Part shown: positions 1 to 7,200 of the stretch, piece after piece
Position numbering within the stretch: the stretch's first letter is position 1
Layout: each line of letters opens with the position of its first letter
NCBI GenBank assembly: GCA_021772365.1
Contig: JAJFMC010000209.1
Location: forward strand, 1-7,960
DNA from: Chlamydiota bacterium
Lineage (GTDB): Bacteria; Chlamydiota; Chlamydiia; Chlamydiales; Criblamydiaceae
Length of the DNA stretch: 7,960 nucleotides
Direction of reading: 5' to 3'
Made by a program: the position numbers and the translations under genes
Notes under the pieces: generated by a model
Told to the model about the DNA's origin: nothing
What the model saw: the letters and a program-made list of their open reading frames with translations, nothing else
Databases searched by the model: none

Positions 1-132
1 CGCTATCAGATATTCCAGAACGAATACCGGCACATTAGCACCCACCTTTACGGAGCTGACGAGGTCTTTTTTTACCACATATCCCCTGAAGTGCTCCAGT
101 AGTTTGATGTCTAAGTCATTTAAAGTTGCCAT
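1..132 (-). CDS. brxL: BREX protein BrxL, N-terminal fragment (runs off window)
   Basis: The frame from the ATG at 132 is open to base 1 and gives exactly 44 residues: it begins MATLNDLDIKLLEHFRGYVV, and further on carries KKDLV and GANVPVFVLEYLIA. This matches the N-terminus of BrxL as I recall it (a start rich in L and D, then VVRKDLV and GANVPVYVLEYLL). BrxL is an AAA+ ATPase with a Lon-protease-like C-terminal domain that forms ring assemblies on DNA and is required for defence in many type 1 systems, though not for methylation. Those domains are beyond the window, so whether the gene is intact cannot be judged. It follows pglZ by 16 bases and would be the last core gene of the type 1 operon. 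Confidence 0.9.
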   Translation of the reverse strand, partial: MATLNDLDIKLLEHFRGYVVKKDLVSSVKVGANVPVFVLEYLIA

Positions 133-138
133 AATAAG

Positions 139-144
139 TTCCTT
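139..144 (-). promoter_or_regulatory. Ribosome binding site of brxL
   Basis: AAGGAA on the transcribed strand lies six bases before the ATG at 132, in the 16-base gap after the pglZ stop. It supports the brxL start and continued operon translation. Confidence 0.65.
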
Positions 145-148
145 GTAA

Positions 149-2386
149 TTAGAGAAGCCCGCCTAAATCTTTGTTTTTATTCTGTTTTACAACCGCCCGA
201 TCAAGTTGTTGTTTCGTGATAGCATCCAGAAGGTGAACTTCTATTTCTGGGTGGCCATCAAACGCATATTCTTTGGCGATCCGCTCTTTACTTTGGATTT
301 TAAAGACATCGCTCTTATTCACCTGTATTTTGTTGGCAAAGAAAACCAGATAAATCTTTCTCTGCATGGAAAATAAATCGATAACGACTTCATCGGCCTG
401 AATTTTGATTGAAAATAGTTCGCCGGTGACATCTTTTAAGTCACTCTTGTTTTCAATAGTGACTGACAGTGGTGTAGCCGATTCCCCGGATCGTTCCCAA
501 CAAAAATAAGGTGTTACTAGTTCCTGAGGTGATACGCCTCCATGGGAAAATCCGTATAATCCAGGAGTCCTAAAAGGGTTGATGTTCTTTGCAAAGTAAA
601 GATACTCAAATTGCTTATAGTTCTTTTTAGCTTCAATCAAAGCAGATCCCAGGTCAGCTTGTTCACTTTGTGTGCGGATATAACGTTCTGCTTTATCAAA
701 GTCGCCTTTCGGAGATATTGAAATCTTATCCGCTTCACTCAACAGCCCAGTCAGAACAAAACCATGATCTGTAATCAGATATACTTTTACGTAACCACTG
801 GATAAGAGGAGTGTTATCTTTTCTGCAAAGAAGTCAATGGTTTCGGGGAAATATTTGAGGGCTTTCTGTTGCAGTTTTTCCCCCATGTCGTCGATATCCT
901 TGTAAGTACAAATCAGAAACTGTCCCAAGCGAGCTTCCTCATTGACCTCATCAAGGCGAATAAAGTCGATTGTGGTATCAGAATTCTGCGCTGCCAGATA
1001 TTTTTCCCGTTTACTCTGAACCGCTTCGGTCACACCATTATCCATATAGATACGGCTCATGTTATTTTCGGTCTCAGAAGGGATATCAGCAAGAATTGAA
1101 TCTTTTGTGAGAATGGCAGGGCTCTTTACTTTGGAGGCGACAAGTTCTGCAATTTCGTAGGCGACACCATCTCCTACGATAACGGCAGTTTTTTTGTTAC
1201 CTGCTTCATCAATGATCCTCTGCAGGGTACCTGTCTGAGTTTCTTTGTAACCGCTCCAATGTTTGAACCATTTGTCCATAAAAACAGAGACGTACTCTTT
1301 ATAAATTTCCTGAAATGGTTCAAGGAGCTCTTTTTTATTAAGGAACTCAGCATACAGATTGCGAATAGCCGTATCCAACTTGCAGAAATGTTTTTTGTAG
1401 AAGTTGATACATTCGCCGAAGGAACTCAGGTAAGCAATATCCTTAGGGTCAAATTCAAGGAGAGCAATCACATCGTTCCAAAATAGAATGTCAAGAGCCC
1501 GAGCTTGCTTGCTCTGATTGCGCTGTCGCAATTTGGGAATGATATTCAGAATAAAAACTTTATCTGATAGGACTTTTCCGATTTCTGCCAGCCATTTTTC
1601 GTCTACTTGACGGAAAGGATGGTGGACATTAACATTCCAAATATCCAAATTTGTTGGCATTACATAACTTCCAAGATAACAATTAAACGAATCCCGACAG
1701 GAGACCGAGTCCATCCAGCTCTTGTACACAGACTCTAGCGTCTTGTTACAATCGTCATCGGCCAAACCATCGAGCATCGCTTTTACTAATTCACTGGCAA
1801 GTGTTGCTGCAGGTTTATCCAGGTAATCTTGACCTAGCAGCTCATTGACTTTTCGGTAAAAGGTTTTTCGAAGTTGAACATCATATTTCTCTTTTGAGTA
1901 GGTAACTGGATCATGAATAAAAGGCAGAAGTTCCTTGATCAGATCAAAGATTTCCGTTGCACCTTTGTGGCTAAGGTCCATCCAATAGGTGCGATCTTTA
2001 CCCACACTGACTTTGGCAGCGGCAATTAGATCTTCCTTGGAAAGGTTGATGTTCAGGTTCAGGGTCTGGTGGACCTTATCCTTGATATAGTTCTGCAGGT
2101 AACGGATCTCCAGGCATCCACAGGTCTCGCAATATTCCCGGATATATTTGAGCTCATCTTTTTTAGAGCGAGTGTAAATGAGGAACCGTTCGTGGCTGGG
2201 CTGCGCTTTTTCAACGAGATACTTTACATGCAGCTCTTCCAGATCGGTATTTGCCTGCTGAATAGTGTATTCCGCTCCAAGGGTATTCAGCAAAAACTCG
2301 GCATCGCCAGATTCGTCGATAAACACAGCAACAGTGTGTTGCTCGTATATATCCCGAAGGTCATTTTTGACCCAACTATCAATCAT
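149..2386 (-). CDS. pglZ: BREX protein PglZ (alkaline phosphatase superfamily)
   Basis: PglZ is a hallmark BREX protein with an alkaline-phosphatase-like, metal-binding domain; it is essential for the system. This copy has 745 residues. The N-terminal half is mostly helical and holds a cysteine-containing stretch (ETCGC, about residue 97). The PglZ domain is in the C-terminal half: VIVGDGVAYEI (D406) carries the likely first metal ligand, VYLITDHGF (D540, H541) the second metal site, and FSHGGVSPQELVTPYF (H615) the family-typical third motif. A beta-rich C-terminal tail of about 110 residues follows. It looks somewhat shorter than the 800 or more residues I recall for many type 1 PglZ proteins, but all the expected motifs are present, so no truncation is inferred. 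The start is fixed by the TAATG overlap with the DUF4276 gene. brxL follows after 16 bases, in the type 1 order. The family is firm; the biochemical activity in BREX remains poorly defined in general. Confidence 0.93.
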   Translation of the reverse strand: MIDSWVKNDLRDIYEQHTVAVFIDESGDAEFLLNTLGAEYTIQQANTDLEELHVKYLVEKAQPSHERFLIYTRSKKDELKYIREYCETCGCLEIRYLQNYIKDKVHQTLNLNINLSKEDLIAAAKVSVGKDRTYWMDLSHKGATEIFDLIKELLPFIHDPVTYSKEKYDVQLRKTFYRKVNELLGQDYLDKPAATLASELVKAMLDGLADDDCNKTLESVYKSWMDSVSCRDSFNCYLGSYVMPTNLDIWNVNVHHPFRQVDEKWLAEIGKVLSDKVFILNIIPKLRQRNQSKQARALDILFWNDVIALLEFDPKDIAYLSSFGECINFYKKHFCKLDTAIRNLYAEFLNKKELLEPFQEIYKEYVSVFMDKWFKHWSGYKETQTGTLQRIIDEAGNKKTAVIVGDGVAYEIAELVASKVKSPAILTKDSILADIPSETENNMSRIYMDNGVTEAVQSKREKYLAAQNSDTTIDFIRLDEVNEEARLGQFLICTYKDIDDMGEKLQQKALKYFPETIDFFAEKITLLLSSGYVKVYLITDHGFVLTGLLSEADKISISPKGDFDKAERYIRTQSEQADLGSALIEAKKNYKQFEYLYFAKNINPFRTPGLYGFSHGGVSPQELVTPYFCWERSGESATPLSVTIENKSDLKDVTGELFSIKIQADEVVIDLFSMQRKIYLVFFANKIQVNKSDVFKIQSKERIAKEYAFDGHPEIEVHLLDAITKQQLDRAVVKQNKNKDLGGLL

Positions 2387-3069
2387 TAGACGCCTCTCTG
2401 AATCTGTTCAATGGTTGCTATCCAGCTATTAAAAAGAGGACATTTTTCACGCATCTTTGCGATGCCGATTTTCTCGGCGACTGAAATACCCGCTGTTGTC
2501 TTGAGAAATTTATTGTTCGCCGACCAAGCATCCAGACGTTTTGAGGGGGCGGTCTGGGGATTATTGTTGATCGCTTCGGGTGAACCGCACGCTTCAATAA
2601 CCGCTGAGATTTTAGAAGCATTAACGCCAATTTGTTGAGCAAGAATCTCCACATCGCTGAAGAGAAGAGCCTCGAACTCGTGAACCGCCACAAACGGAAT
2701 AAATCTGCGTTCAGCCTGTTGTTCAGAAAAAAGCGAATCAACTTGTGACTTGGTTGCGTCATTAACTGTTTGGGCGATGATTTCAGGAGTTGCCTTACGC
2801 GGCACAGAGTCAAGGCCTGGCCATTCTTTGGTTCCGTAATAATCGATGAATGTCGTAACGTACGTATCAGCGCGCTGTTTCAGATGGTTCTCCAGATCAC
2901 GCTTGACGCGGGAAAATCGCACATCTCCGCCTTTCTGGCCTGGCTTTGAAACCTGCGTTGCACGAATACCAATGTTCTGATGGCCGAGGTAAGGAGCTAA
3001 GATCTTTTCTATAAAAACCTGCTCCGTTTTTCCCTCAACGATAGCAATGACCTCAATGTAATTACTCAT
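2386..3069 (-). CDS. DUF4276 family protein, TOPRIM-like putative effector nuclease paired with the ATPase
   Basis: With the start at 3069 the protein has 227 residues. It opens with a beta strand and VEGKTEQVF (E12, E16), the typical TOPRIM first motif. The second motif is TFIDYYG (D76, Y78), where classical TOPRIM enzymes have D-x-D. Then follow the family-typical HEFEALLFSD (H130, E131, E133) and, further on, APSKRLDAW. This pattern fits DUF4276, which I recall as part of the TOPRIM-related families. No signal peptide or membrane segment is seen. The ATG overlaps the end of the ATPase gene (ATGAGTAA), and its own stop TAA overlaps the pglZ ATG by one base, so translation is probably coupled on both sides. 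By analogy with ATPase/TOPRIM pairs such as PARIS AriA/AriB, it may be a nuclease released or activated by the ATPase. The activity, target and trigger are inferred, not shown. Confidence 0.88.
   Translation of the reverse strand: MSNYIEVIAIVEGKTEQVFIEKILAPYLGHQNIGIRATQVSKPGQKGGDVRFSRVKRDLENHLKQRADTYVTTFIDYYGTKEWPGLDSVPRKATPEIIAQTVNDATKSQVDSLFSEQQAERRFIPFVAVHEFEALLFSDVEILAQQIGVNASKISAVIEACGSPEAINNNPQTAPSKRLDAWSANNKFLKTTAGISVAEKIGIAKMREKCPLFNSWIATIEQIQRGV
2393..2398 (-). promoter_or_regulatory. Ribosome binding site of pglZ
   Basis: GAGAGG on the transcribed strand sits six bases before the pglZ ATG at 2386, within the last codons of the DUF4276 gene. It is weaker than the GGAGGT sites of the two preceding genes, so pglZ may rely partly on coupling through the TAATG overlap. 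Confidence 0.6.
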
Positions 3070-4195
3070 ACACCGGACCTCCATTAATAACGTTTTTGGT
3101 CCAGAGTTCACCGACAGAATAGTCTTCCAGCCAAGTCGAAAAGTCTTCTTCCTTTAGCCGCCGGAATGTGGATGCGCCATCTTCGCGATTCACAACAATG
3201 ACATCCTCAATGCCAAATTGGTCTATAAGCGCAGGAGATTGGGTGGCCACAATAACCTGAGTTCGTTTGGCTGCGGCCTGAATCAGTTCCGCAAGTACCA
3301 CGATCGCGGCAGGATGCAGGCCCAACTCCGGTTCATCAATGATGATCGTAGAAGGCGGGTGCGGTTGCAACAGTGCAGTGGCAAGGCAGATAAAACGGAT
3401 GGAACCATCGGAAAGATGATAAGGCTGCATGGGGAAATCCGATCCTTTCTGGCTCCAGCTCAGTCGAACCTTTTCAGCCTCACCCAGTTTCTGTACATCC
3501 AGCCGGAAGTCATCAAAGAAAGGGGTAACCAAGCGTATGGCATCAACGATACGTTTGTAATAATCCGAATAATGCTCACTTTCTCTGAGATGCAACAGAA
3601 AAGGCGCGATATTCGCAGCGTCTCCCCTCAATTTATGATAATCCTCCACAATCTCTGAACGACGCATTGGCGAAGATGCGCTAGTGTCATGAAAGTGGTA
3701 AACCATCCAGTTGGAGATTGATTCAAAGACAAAATGTCCAACGCCATTCCATTGGCCATCCATGGATGTTTCATTGCGTTCATCATACAAACGGCTTTCT
3801 TCTGATGCGCTCCCATAAGAACGCCAATTCGTAGTTACATATTTGCGTTCTTCGGTGATCAGAAACTTCTCATCGGCGGTTGGAGTCATCGCAAACTTAT
3901 ACGAATTTGAGCCTTTTGAACTAGCACTTAGCGAAGCAAACTCAAATTCCATATTTATCGTCGGCGTGACTTTGGGGCCATTAAAAAGAAAGTTATCAGC
4001 TCCGCCACGCTCGAGAATAAACTTACTGAAGTTCTTTTGGGTCATTGCCATCAGCATACGGAAGATCTGCACAAAATTACTCTTTCCCGCACCATTGGCG
4101 CCGATAATCACATTAAGGTCGCCCAACTTAAATTCATTAAGTTCCTTGATGGATTTAAATCCCTTTACGGTCAATTTATCTAAAGCACCCTTCAT
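3062..4195 (-). CDS. AAA (AAA_15/AAA_21, OLD/SMC-like) ATPase, putative PARIS AriA-like defence sensor
   Basis: This 377-residue protein is a complete ABC-type ATPase of the OLD/RecF/SMC-like group. The N-terminus has the usual LTVKGFKSIKEL strand followed by Walker A GANGAGKS (32-39). The signature motif is LSDGS (261-265). Walker B is IIIDEPELGLHP, with D287 and the catalytic E288. The switch region is ATQSP (317-321), with Gln where many relatives have His. The span between Walker A and the signature (about 40-260) is a lineage-specific insert without a recognised domain. There is no C-terminal TOPRIM domain, unlike single-chain OLD or GajA; that function appears to be in the next gene, which overlaps by 8 bases. 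In PARIS a similar ATPase (AriA) assembles and holds a TOPRIM effector until a phage trigger is sensed. A like role is inferred from architecture and position between pglX and pglZ. It could instead be an accessory BREX subunit. It is not a core BREX gene. Confidence 0.92.
   Translation of the reverse strand: MKGALDKLTVKGFKSIKELNEFKLGDLNVIIGANGAGKSNFVQIFRMLMAMTQKNFSKFILERGGADNFLFNGPKVTPTINMEFEFASLSASSKGSNSYKFAMTPTADEKFLITEERKYVTTNWRSYGSASEESRLYDERNETSMDGQWNGVGHFVFESISNWMVYHFHDTSASSPMRRSEIVEDYHKLRGDAANIAPFLLHLRESEHYSDYYKRIVDAIRLVTPFFDDFRLDVQKLGEAEKVRLSWSQKGSDFPMQPYHLSDGSIRFICLATALLQPHPPSTIIIDEPELGLHPAAIVVLAELIQAAAKRTQVIVATQSPALIDQFGIEDVIVVNREDGASTFRRLKEEDFSTWLEDYSVGELWTKNVINGGPVYE
3077..3082 (-). 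promoter_or_regulatory. Ribosome binding site that sets the DUF4276 start
   Basis: A perfect GGAGGT on the transcribed strand lies seven bases before the ATG at 3069, inside the last codons of the ATPase gene. This favours 3069 over the longer in-frame start at 3111, which would add 14 residues unlike the family and lengthen the overlap to 50 bases. Confidence 0.85.
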
Positions 4196-4201
4196 GGTGT
4201 G

Positions 4202-4207
4202 ACCTCC
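4202..4207 (-). promoter_or_regulatory. Strong ribosome binding site of the ATPase gene
   Basis: The transcribed strand has a perfect GGAGGT six bases before the ATG at 4195, which fixes that start codon. No convincing -35/-10 promoter pair was seen in the 68-base gap, so the ATPase gene is probably expressed from the upstream BREX promoter. Confidence 0.85.
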
Positions 4208-4214
4208 AAATTAT

Positions 4215-4250
4215 TTCTGTGAATTCTGTGAATTCTGTGTGTTCTGTGGT
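4215..4250. repeat. Four-copy 9-base tandem repeat in the pglX-ATPase gap
   Basis: On the plus strand, TTCTGTG occurs at 4215, 4224, 4233 and 4242, exactly nine bases apart. The full units are TTCTGTGAA, TTCTGTGAA, TTCTGTGTG and TTCTGTGGT. On the transcribed strand this reads as a run of ACAGAA-type units between the pglX stop (4264) and the ribosome binding site of the ATPase gene. Short degenerate repeats of this ACAGAG-like kind are, from memory, scattered between genes in many environmental bacterial genomes. Its role here is unknown; it could be a protein binding array, a recombination scar or a neutral repeat. Confidence 0.8.
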
Positions 4251-4263
4251 TCATAAATTCTCC

Positions 4264-7200
4264 CTACCAATCCGCGTTAAGGTACTTATTAAGTTGACCC
4301 GCATTGAGCACCTCATAAGGGATCATCTTCTTTTTCTGCAAAGGGGCGATATTTTTACCAACACCGTCATCAAGAATCGGGTTGTAACCTTCAGCAAGCA
4401 GTTCGTCAATCTTGACCTTGAAGGCTTCAATCTCCTCCAGCTGTCTCAAAATATGGTCTTTTTCGTTCTGGGCATCCGCGCTTTCGTTACCTGCAAGATC
4501 GCTCTGACGGTTAACTAGAGAGCGTTCTCTGTGCTCGATATAGACCGAGCGCAGGCGCATCAACTTATCACGACTCCATTTGTAAATGATGATATAGCAG
4601 TCAAAGCCTTGTTCAGGGCCTGTTGATAGATGCCAGATAAACGGCGTTTTCGGCAGGTACATAAACAAATTCAGATGGTCGGAAAGCTCCGCAAAGAAGT
4701 GTTTGTTTAAGTATTCATGAATCGGACGACCGAGAAGTGCATCAAAACTGGCGTATTGGGCCGAGCTAAAGCCTTTCTCACGGAATCTTTCCTCGACGCG
4801 GTCCAGCAGCACCTTTTGTCCTGCGTTAGGGACCAGAGGGATAATGCCATCTTCATCTTCCATGAGGATTTCTCGAATCATATCGGCCAAAAACTCCATG
4901 GCCAGAGTATGTGACCGCTGTTGAGGGATCACGTTGCTTTGTTTAAACCAGTGCCATACATTGATAGGGTTGACCTGGTGACGGATACAGAATTCCTCCA
5001 GGTTGTTATTGCTTTGGTAAAGGGTAGGAAAGCTGTTTTCAATAACATGTTGCGCTTCTTCGGTGAGTTCTCCGAGTGGAAGTGCCTCGATAAAATCACG
5101 GATCGCATCAAGTGGGAATTCTTTGGTTGTTTCAGTCTCAGCAAGATAGGCTTCTCGGGCTTCATTTAGTACTGGCAGTCCACCTATGCTCACACCTTCT
5201 TTTGCCAACACAATCTCTTTGTCGTGATCAGTTAGGTCATAGACCTCAAATATCTTTTCATTGATTATCGCTTCATTGATCAGAACTTGGGTTAGGAGGT
5301 AGTTTTCGTAATTTAGAAATATCTTTATCGAAACCTTAATGTCCAAATTATTATTTATCGGAATGTATTCAAAGGAATTTTCAACAAGTGAATATTTTAA
5401 CAAATTCTTTTTTATAGAAATATTCCTTGATGCTAACAAAGATATTAAATGACGATATTCTGAAGAATCAACAAATGGAACTCTCTTAATGTCACCAATT
5501 TGCGTGTGTACAGTAGAGTTTAAGCAGTTTGCGATGTAGGAAACTAAACTAGTATTGAGAATTCCAATTGTGTAATTTAGTGTTTCAGAGTCATTTAAAA
5601 TAATTCCTGGGCCAGACATATCAAACAATGTATCCGATTCTAATTCTCTAAAAGCCACCCCCTTTGAGGTTGCATCAGAGTATGTTACTCCAGCCCTGAA
5701 TGAATGTACATCGGAAAGAAGTGCAAAATTTTTACTTTTTTTGATCTCACTTCCATTGTTTGAGTAATTTACGCACAGCCATATATTGCCAAACCATTTA
5801 TTAAACGGACCGCCTTTCGCGTATTTTATCCAATGCTTATTTTGTTCATTGTACAACAACTTTTTGTTACCACAAATTTCCCACCAAAACCTGAGAAGAC
5901 GTTCATTCCCGCCTGTTTTAATGCCGTTTAATACTTTAGAAGTGTCTTCGATCGCTATTGTTCCAAACTTTCCCCGAAACTCATCGGAAATCCAGTAAAT
6001 AAAGGGCCAATATTTGATAATCTTTAGTTTGGATTGAGGAATGGAGTAAAGGAGTTCATGGCTGCTCCCTGCAAGGAACTTCTCATAGGCCACAAAAAGG
6101 GCGTCATAGCGCTTTGTCTCATACAGATGATTCAATTTAATGAACACAGTATCCTTTTTCAGGTTACTGCTCTTTTCCAATATGTAAAGAGCGCTATCAA
6201 CACGGGCTGATGGATTGAACATGCCTAAATAGCCCCATTCTACAAAAAGATTGATATGTGTCTTATCAATAATAAATTTACGAACGTCTTCAAACGTTTT
6301 GATATACATGAACGTTGGTGGATGAACCATTGCAACAAATCCAGAATTGCCCACAAAATCATAACACCGCTTAATAAAAGTGGCGTACAAGTTGGTATGG
6401 AACTTGTAAGGTTTTTTATAATTGCCTTCGATGAACTCTTTTAACTCTGGACCAAAATCAGAGCTGTCCGTGTATGGTGGATTGGCAGTGGCAACATCAT
6501 ATCTTTTGGTAAGCAGTTCAAGGAAGGTAATTGCATCCCGGGTTTTGCTTGTGAGGAAAGTGTTTCCCTGTACTTGCGCATATTGCTCAACGGCAGTTTT
6601 CAGATTTATGAAAAAACTGACCGCGAAATCTTTATGAGACTTCAGATCCGCCAGTCCAAAAAGATCACCTTCTGCTCTTTCCTCCAGTTGCCTGAGCTTG
6701 GAATTTAAACGTTCATCAATCTGGATTAACGAACCAAATTTATATGCATACCGCAAGTCACCCCAAATTTCTTGAATCAGCTCCTGCTGCTCTTTTGTAA
6801 CCACTGATTTGCACGGTTTCTCAAGAAGATCATTTACTTTTTGTCCATCGATGTCCATCTTTGGCTCAAAAATCCCCTTTACCGACTCATATTCAGGCAG
6901 GTAAAAGTCTGAGGAAACCACCTTAAAGGCTAATTCGCCAACGTTTCTCCGTTTTCTCTTTGCTTTAATAAAAAGCCCCAGCTGGGCCAGCTGAACCGCT
7001 CGGTCATCTAGATCGATTCCGTGTAGGTTATTTTCGATAATTAACTTGGGAATATCTTTTTCATTATAATCGGCCCCATAGTTTTCAATCTGATCGATAT
7101 AAAGCTCATAGAAGAAATCGAAGGCATAAAGTAGAAAATTCCCTGATCCACAGGCCGGATCAACCACCTTTACTTGATGCAATGGCTTAGGCATGCGCTC

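Noticed and set aside
2418..2813. Minus-strand open frame of 131 codons within the DUF4276 gene
   Set aside because: It is an out-of-phase shadow: the overlapping frame carries the conserved DUF4276 motifs, and this one shows none.
3218..3658. Plus-strand open frame of 146 codons inside the ATPase gene
   Set aside because: It lies antisense to a gene with clear ATPase motifs and its translation is basic and unlike any family. The same applies to the other plus-strand frames, including those at 869-1099, 2069-2389, 3843-4202 and 4219-4518.
3062..4195. Calling the ATPase gene and its neighbour PARIS (ariA/ariB) outright
   Set aside because: The partner carries DUF4276-type motifs (HEFEALLF, APSKR) rather than features I would assign to DUF4435, and no alignment could be run. 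PARIS-like is kept as an analogy only.
2386..4195. Gabija (GajA/GajB) or single-chain OLD nuclease
   Set aside because: The ATPase ends shortly after its switch region and has no fused TOPRIM domain, and no UvrD-like helicase gene is present.
4215..4250. A CRISPR or phage attachment site in the gap
   Set aside because: The repeat unit is 9 bases with no spacers, and there is no integrase gene, tRNA gene or matching copy at the other end of the cassette.
4196..4263. Internal promoter or terminator between pglX and the ATPase gene
   Set aside because: No GC-rich stem followed by a T run and no convincing -35/-10 pair could be seen. The repeat is not an inverted repeat able to form a terminator.
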